DNA from: Capsulimonas sp039928515
GTDB taxonomy: Bacteria; Armatimonadota; Armatimonadia; Armatimonadales; Capsulimonadaceae
Direction: 5' to 3' (one strand)
Length of the DNA: 64,000 nt
NCBI RefSeq assembly: GCF_039928515.1
Contig: NZ_JBDSSZ010000278.1
Of the stretch, positions 6,795 through 15,954 are shown in pieces; position 1 is the first letter of the stretch; each line of letters opens with the position of its first letter. The position numbers and the translations under genes were made by a program. Under the pieces are notes generated by a model that worked only from the letters and a program-made list of their open reading frames with translations, made no database searches and was not told the origin of the DNA.

Positions 6795-8714
6795 ATGAAG
6801 AAGCTTTCCATTCTCTCACGTACAATTGCGTGCTCCGCCGCCCTTGGCGCGGTTCTGCTCTCTCCGGCTCATTCCCAATCCATCGCTCAGAAGCCATATA
6901 TGGGCTGGAGCAGTTTTAGCCTTCAGGCTACCACAATCTCGGGGTATGGAAACAGCTGGCTGACACAGTGGCAGATGCAGGTGCAGTCGAACCAGTTGAA
7001 GACAACGCTCCAGCCATACGGTTACAACTACTTCAACATCGATTCGGGCTGGGCTGGGGGATTTGACGGCTATGGACGCCCGGCGGCGAACACCAGCACG
7101 TTTCCCGACGGCATCCCCTGGATCGCGAACATCGTCCACGGCAATGGACAAAAGCTGGGGATCTACTGGGTGCCCGGGATCGGCAGCGATGTCTACAGCG
7201 CCAATCCGCCGATTTACGGCACGCCTTATCACGTTCAGGACATCGTAGCGCAGCCGCTCGCCACGGGTGACGCCTTCGGCAGCTGGCATCTCAAGATCGA
7301 CTTCAACAAGCCGGGCGCGCAGGAATACATCAACTCCGTCATCAACCAATTTGCCTCCTGGGGCGTCGATTTCTTGAAGCTGGACGGCGTCGTTCCCGGT
7401 TCCGACCACGACATTACCTACTGCGATAACCGGCCCGACGTGCAGGCGTATCACAATGCGATCCAGCAGTGCGGCCGCCCGATGTGGCTGACGATCTCCT
7501 GGCGAATCTCCGACGCCTATATCCCATTCTGGCAGACGAACTCGAATGCCCGGCGTATTGACGACGATATCGAATCCTACAGCAATACGCTCACTAATTG
7601 GAACCAGACGAGTATTCGGTTTGGCGATGCGGCCAATTGGGCGCCGTGGGCGGGGCCGCTCGGCTATAACAGTAATTATCCCATGGGCGCAGGCTGGAAC
7701 GACTTGGATTCGATCGATGTCGGCAACGGCTCCATGGACGGCATTAACAACAACGAGCGCCAGACAGCAATGACCTTCTGGGCTCAGCAATGTTCGCCGC
7801 TCTATACCGGCGACGATCTTTACCATCTGGACAGCTACGGACTTTCGCTGCTCACGAACCCCTTCGTCATCGCCATGGATCAGGCCGGACGCGTCGCCAA
7901 GCAGGTCCAAAGCGGTAACTCCCAGGTTTGGTCCACGGATAACGGAGACGGTACGCGCACCGTCGGTCTCTATAACCTGGCCGGAAGCACGGCTAATGTG
8001 GGCGTCACCTGGAGCGCCATCGGCCTTAGCGGCAATCTGCAGGTCCACGATGTCTGGGCGAACACGGATACTATGGCAAACGGCAGCTACAGCGCCTCTC
8101 TCGCCGCGCACGCCTGCCGACTGATCAAGGTCTCCGCGCCGCACATCATCAGTCTCAACTTTGTCGGCGGCGGAACGGCGATGGGCGCGGCCGAAACTGC
8201 GGGCGCCGTGGGCGTGGTCAACTGGAACAGCGTTCTGGGACAGACGGGTAGCGGAGCCGGTCTGATCGACAGCGCCGGCGCATCGACCGGCGCGTCGGCG
8301 TCCTGGAATGCGAGCAGCATTTACTCCACCGGGATCACGGACACGGCGGGCGGCAAGCGCATGATGAAGGGATACCTGGATACCTACAGCGGCTCTACCA
8401 CCACCGTCACGGTCTCGGGGCTTCCTGGGTACTACACAAGCCATGGCTACGATGTCTACGTCTATAGCGACGGCTCCAATGGGGGCGCTTCTCGTGTTTA
8501 TAAATACACCATCGGTGCATCCAATGTCCAGGTGACCGACGCCGTCAACACCGATTTCAATGGGACATACGCTCAGGCAAACGGCTCGGCCGGCAATTAT
8601 GCCCGGTTTGGAACCCTGAACGGTTCCAGCTTCACACTGTCTGCGGCGCCGGTTTCCTCCACCGACGCTTATCTGCGCGCCCCGATCAATGGCATCCAGA
8701 TCGTCGGTCATTGA
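6795..8714 (+). CDS. Secreted GH27 alpha-galactosidase-type enzyme with C-terminal accessory domain
   Basis: 639 aa; AAGGAG ribosome site; signal peptide about residues 1-28. The GH27 (alpha/beta)8 barrel opens KPYMGWSSFS and contains NYFNIDSGW. FLKLDG carries the probable nucleophile Asp197, and ARRIDDDIES carries the probable acid/base. The beta-sandwich TSP ends near residue 445. From about 450 a separate domain (ISLNFVGG, KRMMKGYLDTY, YDVYVYSDG, APINGIQIV) resembles accessory modules of large secreted bacterial proteins and may bind carbohydrate. GH27 removes terminal alpha-galactose, but some members have other specificities. GH27-B lacks the extra domain. Confidence 0.88.
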   Translation: MKKLSILSRTIACSAALGAVLLSPAHSQSIAQKPYMGWSSFSLQATTISGYGNSWLTQWQMQVQSNQLKTTLQPYGYNYFNIDSGWAGGFDGYGRPAANTSTFPDGIPWIANIVHGNGQKLGIYWVPGIGSDVYSANPPIYGTPYHVQDIVAQPLATGDAFGSWHLKIDFNKPGAQEYINSVINQFASWGVDFLKLDGVVPGSDHDITYCDNRPDVQAYHNAIQQCGRPMWLTISWRISDAYIPFWQTNSNARRIDDDIESYSNTLTNWNQTSIRFGDAANWAPWAGPLGYNSNYPMGAGWNDLDSIDVGNGSMDGINNNERQTAMTFWAQQCSPLYTGDDLYHLDSYGLSLLTNPFVIAMDQAGRVAKQVQSGNSQVWSTDNGDGTRTVGLYNLAGSTANVGVTWSAIGLSGNLQVHDVWANTDTMANGSYSASLAAHACRLIKVSAPHIISLNFVGGGTAMGAAETAGAVGVVNWNSVLGQTGSGAGLIDSAGASTGASASWNASSIYSTGITDTAGGKRMMKGYLDTYSGSTTTVTVSGLPGYYTSHGYDVYVYSDGSNGGASRVYKYTIGASNVQVTDAVNTDFNGTYAQANGSAGNYARFGTLNGSSFTLSAAPVSSTDAYLRAPINGIQIVGH

Positions 8715-8722
8715 GGCCGCTT

Positions 8723-8759
8723 GCCACGGCTCCTTTGCGACGCGCCCAGGAGCCGTGGC
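8723..8759. terminator. Hairpin terminator after GH27-A
   Basis: 12-bp perfect stem (8723-8734 with 8748-8759) and 13-nt loop. The T-rich tail is weak. Confidence 0.6.
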
Positions 8760-8788
8760 CTATGCAAAAATCTTTTGAAAAATAGGTG

Positions 8789-8876
8789 TTGACACCATTG
8801 CCATTATGTCTTATAATGTTTATGCAACCGGTTACATAAGCGCATTCGCAATTATCTGAGTGTGTAACCGGTTACT
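8789..8876 (+). promoter_or_regulatory. Full-consensus promoter with twin AACCGGTT operators for pseudopilin B
   Basis: TTGACA 8789-8794, 17-bp spacer, TATAAT 8812-8817. Operators TGCAACCGGTTACA (8823-8836) and TGTAACCGGTTACT (8863-8876) lie 40 bp apart centre to centre, close to four helical turns, so two dimers could bind on the same face. Confidence 0.88.
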
Positions 8877-8963
8877 TTTAATCGACCGACAATGTGGTCC
8901 GCTTATCGGCCTGGATCGAAGATCCACTGCTATTATCCTGCTGACGATCAGGAAAGGGAAATC

Positions 8964-9812
8964 ATGAAAAAAGGCTTTACACTTATTGAGTTGCTCGTAG
9001 TCATCGCGATCATTGCGATTCTTGCCGCGATCCTGTTCCCCGTTTTCGCCAAGGCGCGCGAAAAGGCCCGCCAGATTTCCTGTGCTTCCAATATGAAGCA
9101 GTTGGCGCTGGGGTTGATCCAATACAATCAGGACAATGACGAATCCATGCCTACTACCAACATCATATGGGGTGGCGGCTGGACCGGCGAGATCTATCCT
9201 TACATCAAGAGTAAGGGAGTTTACGCCTGCCCTGACGATTCGACGAACCCGCTCTCGACTGAAGGCGGCGCTACCCCGCTGGCAACCCGGGTTTCCTATG
9301 GCTTGAACGCGAACGTGCTGTCACCTTACGTGGACAACGCCCAGAACGGCTACCAGGGAAACTATTTTGGACGCGCGGGCAGCACCGCTCTTGCGGCGCA
9401 GACGGCTCCGGCCAGCACGGTGCTTTTGTTCGAACTTCAGGGACAGCAGAACGTGGACGTGACCGATCCTCGTGAGACAGCCAGTGCGATCGGCGTTGGA
9501 GCAAGCGGCACTGGTGGCTGCGGCAGCGGTATCGACGCCTATTACTGCCGTGCGAAGTACGCCACGGGCAAGATTGACAGCTACGATATTCCGAACTGGT
9601 CCGGCAATCTGGGCGTGCACACCGACGGCGCCAACTACGCGGCGCTGGACGGCCATGTCAAGTGGCTCAAGCCGAACTCGGTCTCCGGTGGCCTCCCGGC
9701 TCCTGATGCGAACACTCCGGCAAATCGTGGCAATAAAACAGCCGCCGGAGCGAATAACCTGATCATGTGTGACGGGAATAGCAAAGCCACTCTTACTTTC
9801 AGCCAGCTCTAA
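8964..9812 (+). CDS. DUF1559 / H-X9-DG pseudopilin B
   Basis: 282 aa from MKKGFTLIELLVVIAIIAIL; the longer frame from 8892 is rejected because GGAAAGGGAA precedes 8964. It has a class III signal peptide, AREKARQISCASNMKQL, GVYACPDDSTN and HTDGANYAALDGH (H-X9-DG). It is strongly similar to pseudopilin A throughout, including PNWSGNLGVHTDGAN, indicating a recent duplication. It is the first gene after the twin-operator promoter and is closed by a terminator, so it is transcribed alone. LacI-B follows. Confidence 0.92.
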   Translation: MKKGFTLIELLVVIAIIAILAAILFPVFAKAREKARQISCASNMKQLALGLIQYNQDNDESMPTTNIIWGGGWTGEIYPYIKSKGVYACPDDSTNPLSTEGGATPLATRVSYGLNANVLSPYVDNAQNGYQGNYFGRAGSTALAAQTAPASTVLLFELQGQQNVDVTDPRETASAIGVGASGTGGCGSGIDAYYCRAKYATGKIDSYDIPNWSGNLGVHTDGANYAALDGHVKWLKPNSVSGGLPAPDANTPANRGNKTAAGANNLIMCDGNSKATLTFSQL

Positions 9813-9835
9813 TAAGGGAACGGTCTCGTCAAAGT

Positions 9836-9869
9836 CGCCCGCCCCACAACGCGTGGGGCGGGCGTTTTT
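9836..9869. terminator. Rho-independent terminator after pseudopilin B
   Basis: 12-bp GC-rich stem (9836-9847 with 9853-9864), 5-nt loop, then TTTTT. Confidence 0.93.
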
Positions 9870-9902
9870 CTCACTCGGTATTCCAATACGCAGGCGCCAT
9901 TC

Positions 9903-9932
9903 TTGACATAAGGGCGCCAAACTGACTACAAT
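9903..9932 (+). promoter_or_regulatory. Promoter of LacI-B
   Basis: TTGACA 9903-9908, 18-bp spacer, TACAAT 9927-9932. No clear palindrome follows, so autoregulation is not evident here. Confidence 0.65.
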
Positions 9933-9970
9933 CAGAGATGCGATCGAGTCGCAAGAATAGGTGAGTCACT

Positions 9971-10972
9971 GTGACCATTTCGATTCGTGAAGTTGCCGCG
10001 CGCGCCAAAGTCTCTCGCGCCACCGTCTCACGCGTTCTGAATAATGTGGATGTTCCTATTTCCGCCGAGACCCGCCGCCTGGTCCGTCATGTGGCCGAAG
10101 AGATGGGCTACCAGCCCAATCGCGCGGCGCGGGCTCTCGCCACCGGGCGTACGCAGACGATCGCGCTTTGGACATCCAATTTGCGTTCGGCGTACTACGG
10201 CGAAGTGATTTACTACACGCATGAAGAAATCGTTCGGCATGAATATGAGCTCTTTGTCAGCGCCGCCGGCATGGGGAGCGGTGAAGTGGTGGACACCAAC
10301 CAGCTTGCTTCCTGGCCCGTGGACGGCGTTCTGGCGGTCGATGTGCCGCGAGGCAAATTGACAGGTCTGTCCAACAGCCTCATTGAAAATAAAGCGTTTG
10401 TCAACATTGGCGCCTACGTCCTGGCCGATGCGGACTATGTCCAAGTCGACTTCCAGGAAAAGGCCGCCGAAGCCGTGCTCCATCTCGCGGAGGCTGGCTG
10501 CAAGAGAATCGCTTATGTGGTGCCGGACTGGTTTGAGTGGTTTGAGGAGATCACGGACGCTCGCTTGACTGGTTACCGGGAGGCAATGGCGAAGCTGGGT
10601 CGGGAGCCCGAATATATTATCACCGTGGACGAGCGCCGCGAATCGGCGACGGCGACCTTGATCGAGTATGCTCAGAAGCACGGATGCCCAGATGCGCTGT
10701 TCTGCTACAATGACGAACTTGCGATCGGCGCTTACCCTGCGCTGCGCGAACTTGGCCGTGTGATCCCCGATGATGTCGCGGTCGTCGGCTGCGACGGCAT
10801 CAAAGACACCAGCTACCTTTATCCCGCGCTCACGACCATCGTGCAGCCGCTGGAGCAAGTGTGCGCTACTGCCTGGACATTCTTGAAGCGACGGATCGAT
10901 TCCCCGCATATTCCTCTCCAGCAGCAAGTGCTGCAGCCGCGTCTCGAAATTCGAGGCTCATCCAAGCGTTAG
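9971..10972 (+). CDS. LacI-family transcriptional regulator (LacI-B)
   Basis: 333 aa; GTG start with AGGTGA upstream. The DNA-binding domain is REVAARAKVSRATVSRVLNN with hinge NRAARALATGRTQT. The effector domain contains VDGVLAVDVPRG, KRIAYVVPDWFEW and DALFCYNDELAIGAYPALRE. It is a paralog of LacI-A, but the recognition helix differs (SRAT against SDAT), fitting a different operator core. It is the best candidate to bind the AACCGGTT sites before GH27-A and pseudopilin B; this is inference from position. GH43 and GH27-B follow. Confidence 0.92.
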   Translation: MTISIREVAARAKVSRATVSRVLNNVDVPISAETRRLVRHVAEEMGYQPNRAARALATGRTQTIALWTSNLRSAYYGEVIYYTHEEIVRHEYELFVSAAGMGSGEVVDTNQLASWPVDGVLAVDVPRGKLTGLSNSLIENKAFVNIGAYVLADADYVQVDFQEKAAEAVLHLAEAGCKRIAYVVPDWFEWFEEITDARLTGYREAMAKLGREPEYIITVDERRESATATLIEYAQKHGCPDALFCYNDELAIGAYPALRELGRVIPDDVAVVGCDGIKDTSYLYPALTTIVQPLEQVCATAWTFLKRRIDSPHIPLQQQVLQPRLEIRGSSKR

Positions 10973-10995
10973 ATCGCAAACAGGGATGGAAAATC

Positions 10996-11030
10996 AAACC
11001 AGCGCTGGGCCAACGTCCCGGGGCTGGTTT
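10996..11030. terminator. Hairpin after LacI-B
   Basis: AAACCAGC (10996-11003) pairs with GCTGGTTT (11023-11030), with an inner GGG/CCC pairing. The T-run is short. Confidence 0.6.
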
Positions 11031-11099
11031 CGTGTTATGATAGAGATGCGTTGGGAATTCTCCCCGCGAAAATAAATCCATGCGGGATACGCTGTCGTC

Positions 11100-12035
11100 A
11101 TGAAATATTCGTCCCGGGCTGCGTTCACTCTTCTGGGCGCCGCCGCACTCTGCCTCGCGGCCGGTTCCGCGCTTGGTCGGCGTTCGCCAGACGCAAAATA
11201 CAAAGCGTATCTGATGGCGTACTTCGGTCCCGAGGAAAAGCTCTTTTACGCCACCAGTCGTGATGCGCGCCATTGGACCGCTCTGAATGGCGGCAAGCCT
11301 GTGCTGGATCCCGGCGCGCGTCTGCGCGATCCTTATCTGGCCCGCGTGAACGGCGTTTTCCATCTGGTGCATACGAAGGCATGGGACACCACGGAGATTT
11401 TTCACTGGTCTTCGACCGATCTGATCCACTGGGAGGGCCGTTCGTTCCCCGTCGTCTTGGCGGAACAGAAGCGCGCCTGGGCTCCCGAGTTTATCTATTC
11501 CCCGAAGGAAAAGCTATTCTATCTGTTCTGGGCCTCCGAGCAGAATGGGCATAACACGATCTATTACGTCACGACGAAGGACTGGACGGATATCACCCCC
11601 GAGCGCGCAGCCGTGTACTACGATCTTGGGATACACGATATCGATATTGACATCGTCGAGCATAAGGGAATCTATTATGCGTTTCACAAGCCCGGCGATG
11701 TGGACGATCACATGGGCAACCGTCTTACGACCTCGCGCAGCCTCAACCCCAAGATCGACCAATTCGGCAAAGAGGGGCTGGGGCAGGATATCTTTCCCGA
11801 TGAGCCCAAGCCCATCGAAGGACCGGAAGCCGTCAAGCTGATCGGGCAAGACCGCTGGTATGTCTACGCCGACCCATTCCACAGTCCCATGGAAGCTTGG
11901 GAAACGACGGATTTCAAGCACTATTCCAAGATAGAAGTGTCGACACCGCCAGGGTCCAAGCACTGCAGCGTTGTGCCGATTACGGAAGACGAGCTCAGGC
12001 GATTGGAAGTGGCGTATCCATCGGTCGTGAAATAA
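11100..12035 (+). CDS. Secreted GH43-like five-bladed beta-propeller glycosidase
   Basis: 311 aa with an N-terminal signal peptide (about 1-25). The propeller has the GH43-type LRDPYLARVNGVFHLVHT (catalytic-base Asp), WSSTDLIHWEG, RAWAPEFIY and PIEGPEAVK (probable acid Glu). The family acts mostly on arabinans, xylans or beta-galactans. Its partner GH27-B starts 36 bp downstream, so the two form an operon. No LacI-type site is evident upstream. Confidence 0.82.
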   Translation: MKYSSRAAFTLLGAAALCLAAGSALGRRSPDAKYKAYLMAYFGPEEKLFYATSRDARHWTALNGGKPVLDPGARLRDPYLARVNGVFHLVHTKAWDTTEIFHWSSTDLIHWEGRSFPVVLAEQKRAWAPEFIYSPKEKLFYLFWASEQNGHNTIYYVTTKDWTDITPERAAVYYDLGIHDIDIDIVEHKGIYYAFHKPGDVDDHMGNRLTTSRSLNPKIDQFGKEGLGQDIFPDEPKPIEGPEAVKLIGQDRWYVYADPFHSPMEAWETTDFKHYSKIEVSTPPGSKHCSVVPITEDELRRLEVAYPSVVK

Positions 12036-12071
12036 ATACCAATACTGTCAATCCAAAGAAGGACGGGTAAT

Positions 12072-13406
12072 ATGCGCGGGTTACTTTTCGGGATACTGCT
12101 GCTGACGGCTTCTGTCGCCGGCCATGCCGCCAATGGGCCTAAAGAAGAGGTCGGGGCGAAGCCTTATATGGGCTGGAGTAGCTGGAGCCTGCAATCGACG
12201 AAAGTCTCGCCCTACGGCGGGAAGTGGCTGACGCAGAAGCATCTGACGGAGCAGTCCAACGCGCTGAAGAAAACCTTGCAGCCCTACGGCTATAAGTACT
12301 TCAATATTGACTCGGGCTGGTCCGGCGGCTTTGACGCCTATGGCCGGCCCGCGCCGAATAAGAAGACGTTCCCGGGCGGCATGGCGGGGATGGCCAAGAT
12401 CGTCCACGGCAACGGCCAGAAGCTGGGGATTTACTGGATCCCGGGTGTGGGGAGCGATGTCTACAAAGCCAACCCGCCGATCAAGGGGACAAAGTATCAC
12501 GTCCGCGACATTGTCGCAAAGCCCCTTCGCCCGGGCAATGCGTTCGGCGCCTGGCACCTTAAAATCGATTATAAGAAGCCGGGAGCGCAGGCGTTTATCA
12601 ACTCGATCGTCGAGCAGTTCGCTTCCTGGGGCGTCGATTTCCTCAAACTGGACGGCGTTTGCCCTGGTTCAGACAAAGATATTTCCTACTGCGACAACCG
12701 CGCCGATGTCGCCGCCTACTGGACCGCGATCCGCAAGTCGCCACGCCCGATCTGGATGACCGTTTCCTGGAAGATTTCGCCGACCCAGATCCCGTTCTGG
12801 CAGAACCATTCCCACGCCCGCCGGATCGATGACGACGTCGAGTCTTACAACGACAAGCTCGCCACCTGGTCTCAAATCCGCGCCCGCTTCACCGATGCCG
12901 CCGCCTGGGCCGGCCACACCGGCCGCGGCGGAAAAACCAATGGGGCGCCCCGCGCCGGCTGGAATGATCTTGACTCCCTCAACATCGCCAACGGCTCTTT
13001 CGATGGCCTCACCAACGATGAAAAGCAAACCGCCGCTGCCTTCTGGGCGCTGCAGTGCGCCCCTCTCTACACCGGTGACGACCTGACGAAACTCGACCCG
13101 TTCGGCCTGTCCATCCTGACCAACAAAAGCCTGATCGCCATCAACCAGGCCGGTTACGCCGCCAAAGAGATCCAGGGGGACGACGCTCCGATCTGGGCGA
13201 TCAGCAATCCCGACGGCTCCTATTCCGTCGGCCTCTTCAATCTGAGCGACCTAAACACCGTCGTGACTCTGGACTTCTCCCAAATGAAAAAGAACGGTGA
13301 TTACGAAATCTGGGACTACTGGACCCAGTCCCTCATCGGCCACGTCAAAGACAGCTACCCTGTCCTCCTCGCCCCCCACGCCTGCTCACTGGTGCGGGTG
13401 AAGTGA
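12072..13406 (+). CDS. Secreted GH27 alpha-galactosidase-type enzyme (GH27-B)
   Basis: 444 aa with signal peptide (about 1-20). It has the same catalytic fold as GH27-A: KPYMGWSSWS, KYFNIDSGWSGGFDAYG, FLKLDG with the nucleophile Asp near residue 194, and ARRIDDDVES with the acid/base Asp. It ends after the C-terminal beta domain (LLAPHACSLVRVK) without the extra ~190-residue module of GH27-A. The two are clear paralogs. It is co-transcribed with the GH43 gene. Confidence 0.9.
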   Translation: MRGLLFGILLLTASVAGHAANGPKEEVGAKPYMGWSSWSLQSTKVSPYGGKWLTQKHLTEQSNALKKTLQPYGYKYFNIDSGWSGGFDAYGRPAPNKKTFPGGMAGMAKIVHGNGQKLGIYWIPGVGSDVYKANPPIKGTKYHVRDIVAKPLRPGNAFGAWHLKIDYKKPGAQAFINSIVEQFASWGVDFLKLDGVCPGSDKDISYCDNRADVAAYWTAIRKSPRPIWMTVSWKISPTQIPFWQNHSHARRIDDDVESYNDKLATWSQIRARFTDAAAWAGHTGRGGKTNGAPRAGWNDLDSLNIANGSFDGLTNDEKQTAAAFWALQCAPLYTGDDLTKLDPFGLSILTNKSLIAINQAGYAAKEIQGDDAPIWAISNPDGSYSVGLFNLSDLNTVVTLDFSQMKKNGDYEIWDYWTQSLIGHVKDSYPVLLAPHACSLVRVK

Positions 13407-13428
13407 GGTGTCGTTCAATCATTCTCCC

Positions 13429-13599
13429 GCTCCGTTTCCCACAGCTGAAGCAGTGGGCTGATCAGGGGCAAGCCAGCTGAAGCAGGCTGTCAGATTAGGA
13501 TCGGAGAAGATGGGCGTTCGCTACCATCCGAAATCTGGCAGTCGGCTTCAGCCGCCTTACCCCTGACTAGACCACTGCTTTAGCTGTGGGAAACGGAGC
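13429..13599. repeat. 171-nt near-perfect inverted repeat (long hairpin element)
   Basis: The first ~70 bases and the reverse complement of the last ~70 agree except for about a dozen positions, and the outer 18 bp are identical. Several differences would form G-U pairs in RNA. AGCTGAAGC is repeated within the left arm and echoed in the right. The element fills most of the gap between the convergent GH27-B and pullulanase genes, with no open frame. It could be a MITE- or REP-type element or an elaborate bidirectional terminator. Confidence 0.85.
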
Positions 13600-13626
13600 C
13601 ACCGATTTAACAAAACCAGGCACACC

Positions 13627-15846
13627 CTAATGACCATCTTCGTAAAGCACGTAGGCCGACAGTGGCTCTAGCGGCATTGAGACTGAGGAGACTTTTACGC
13701 CGTTAGGGTTTGCATGTTCGCCATCGACCGCTATTTTCCATGCGCCTGGGGGCAGCGTGATTTGAGAAGGCGTCAGGGCGCCGTGGAAGATGACGAGGGT
13801 TTTGCGCCAGTTATCGCTGCGAGGAACGCCGTCGAGGGTGAAGGCGATGGTTTGGGCGGGGACAGCGCTTTCCGGGAGGAAGGCGAGGGTGCGCTGGACA
13901 TCTTCGGCGGAGGCGCAGCGGAAGGCGGGGTGGGCGCGCCGGATCGCAATCAGTTTTTTATAGTAATTGGAAACGTCGGCGAATTGGGCTCCATGTGTCC
14001 AGTCAAACTGATTGATGTCGTCGCCGCGATTGTAGGAGTTGGCCACACCGCTTTTGGTGCGACCCATTTCGACGCCGCCTTCCAGGATCGGGACGCCCTG
14101 ACTGAGCAGGACTATGGCGCCGGCGAATTTGATGGCGTTCTTTTGCGTTGTGAGATCGGCGACGGGCAGCGTCTTCACCACTTTGTCCCAGTAGCTCATG
14201 TCGTCGTGGATCGAGACGTAGTTGATCGATTCCTGGGGTGAATTGGTGAATTCGGGTGAGCCGGTCATCGCCGTGCGCAGCGAATCGAATGAAGCGTCGC
14301 CGCCGAGGGCGAAGCCGGCGCGGTCGCCGTTGAGGTCGCCGCGCAGTGTGTTTCGGAAGTTATCGTTGAACACGGCGACGCCCAGCCCTCGCTGCGCGCC
14401 CTTGCCGAAGCGGGTGGGGCCGCCGCCGGTCCATGGCTCGCCGTAGAGCAGCACATCCGGGCGGACCTGATGCAGACGCGCCGAGATGGCGCGGACAGTT
14501 TCCGGGGCGAACATGCCAAGCAGATCGAACCGAAAGCCATCGATTTTGTACTCCCGCATCCAGTAAAGTAGGCTGTCGGTGACGAACTTTCGCACCATCG
14601 GCCGCTCGTCGTCCATCGCGTTTCCCACCCCCGATTCGTTGAGCAAATCTCCCTGAAAGTTTGTGCGGAAGTAGTAATAGGGGACGGTCGCCCAGAACGG
14701 CGACGCGTCGCCCGAGACGGGGACTGTATGGTTGTAGACTACATCCATCACCACGCCGATCTTTTCCTGCTGCAGCCCCGCAACCATCGCCTTAATCTCT
14801 CGAATAACCTGGGCGGGATTGCCTGGGTTCGTCGCATAACGAGGCTCGGGGACATTGAATAAGTCGGTTTCATATCCCCAGTTGTAGCCGCCGGCGTGTT
14901 CAGGATTAATGCCCTGGAACGGCAGGATTTGGACATGCGTGACGCCGAGCATCTTCAGATATGCCAGGCCCGTCGGCGCGCTGTCGTTTGGGAGGTGTGT
15001 CCTCGGCGTCGTGACTCCCAGATATTTCCCGCGCAGGTTGGCAGGGACGCCGGAAGCGGGATTGACCGTAAAATCACGGACATGCATTTCGTAGACGACG
15101 GCGTCGGTCGCTTTGCCCAGGCGCGGCCCTGCGTTCGAGCTCCATTCGGCCGGGTCCGTGCGCCTGAGGTCGATGACCATTGAACGCTTCAGGTCCGCGC
15201 TCGCGGCGTGACCGTAAATGTCAGGCGTGGCGCGCTCCACTCCGTACGAGGTGAATCGATATTGATAGTAAACTTCGTTCAAATCCCCCGCGACGGCGGC
15301 CTTCCAAACGCCCGCTGCGCCCCGGATCATGGGAATGCGGCGCGCCACTTCGCCCTTTGCGCTCTTGAAAATTAGCACCTGCGCGGCGGACGCCACCGGG
15401 CTCCAGACTTTGAACGTCGTTTTTGAAGGAGTATATGCCGCCCCGAGATCGCTCTTGGAGTAGAAGTAAGCGGGTTCGGACAGCACATCGCGTGCAACGA
15501 TCGGACGCGCCGGCGCGTCTCCGAACTCTGCGGACATCGCGCCGGCGATCTGGCTGGACGTGACCGGACGGGCAAGCGTCAGCTGAATGCGGCGGCTCGG
15601 CGCGGCGGTCGGCTGACCTGCATCATCAATCGCTTCAATTCGAGAGACTGCGTCCGTCGTCGATCCGAGTTTCACGGTGATATGGCCCGCCATGGCCGCA
15701 GAGCTCATAGGACGATCCATCCAGAGATCGACTTTGTCGCTCGCGTCTAGAAATGCAGGAGGAGGAGTGTCCACGCCCTCGGCGCGCGCCGCGCCGGTAA
15801 GCGCATAAATGAGGACGAAAGTGGAGCAAATGTATCTTAGCTTCAT
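13627..15846 (-). CDS. pulA: Secreted type I pullulanase (GH13)
   Basis: 739 aa with a signal peptide (about 1-22). An N-terminal linker and a CBM48-like domain (AAYTPSKTTFKVWSPVASAA) precede the barrel. The pullulanase signature YNWGYETD is present, and the GH13 regions are DVVYNHT, GFRFDLLG (nucleophile Asp), YGEPWTGG (acid/base Glu) and SIHDDMSYWD. The enzyme cleaves alpha-1,6 branches in pullulan and limit dextrins. It is the last gene of a probable minus-strand unit: pseudopilin C, lipoprotein, amylase, transporter, pullulanase. A strong hairpin lies between it and the transporter gene. Confidence 0.92.
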   Translation of the reverse strand: MKLRYICSTFVLIYALTGAARAEGVDTPPPAFLDASDKVDLWMDRPMSSAAMAGHITVKLGSTTDAVSRIEAIDDAGQPTAAPSRRIQLTLARPVTSSQIAGAMSAEFGDAPARPIVARDVLSEPAYFYSKSDLGAAYTPSKTTFKVWSPVASAAQVLIFKSAKGEVARRIPMIRGAAGVWKAAVAGDLNEVYYQYRFTSYGVERATPDIYGHAASADLKRSMVIDLRRTDPAEWSSNAGPRLGKATDAVVYEMHVRDFTVNPASGVPANLRGKYLGVTTPRTHLPNDSAPTGLAYLKMLGVTHVQILPFQGINPEHAGGYNWGYETDLFNVPEPRYATNPGNPAQVIREIKAMVAGLQQEKIGVVMDVVYNHTVPVSGDASPFWATVPYYYFRTNFQGDLLNESGVGNAMDDERPMVRKFVTDSLLYWMREYKIDGFRFDLLGMFAPETVRAISARLHQVRPDVLLYGEPWTGGGPTRFGKGAQRGLGVAVFNDNFRNTLRGDLNGDRAGFALGGDASFDSLRTAMTGSPEFTNSPQESINYVSIHDDMSYWDKVVKTLPVADLTTQKNAIKFAGAIVLLSQGVPILEGGVEMGRTKSGVANSYNRGDDINQFDWTHGAQFADVSNYYKKLIAIRRAHPAFRCASAEDVQRTLAFLPESAVPAQTIAFTLDGVPRSDNWRKTLVIFHGALTPSQITLPPGAWKIAVDGEHANPNGVKVSSVSMPLEPLSAYVLYEDGH

Positions 15847-15892
15847 GTTGATCTTTACTAACGCGATGTCGAATGGTCGAAAACATATCGAA

Positions 15893-15925
15893 TGCGCCCC
15901 TTGCTCTCGCAGAGCAAGGGGCGCA
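15893..15925. terminator. 15-bp hairpin between transporter and pullulanase genes
   Basis: Perfect stem 15893-15907 with 15111-type partner at 15911-15925 and a 3-nt loop. Without a proper T-run it may act as partial terminator or mRNA stabiliser within the operon. Confidence 0.6.
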
Positions 15926-15954
15926 GGTTGTCGTGAGCAGAGTTTTCCGTCGCG

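Noticed and set aside
6816..8711. 631-codon open frame on the minus strand opposite GH27-A
   Set aside because: Mirror frame of a GC-rich gene; no ribosome site or domain, and the plus strand encodes a complete GH27 with catalytic motifs.
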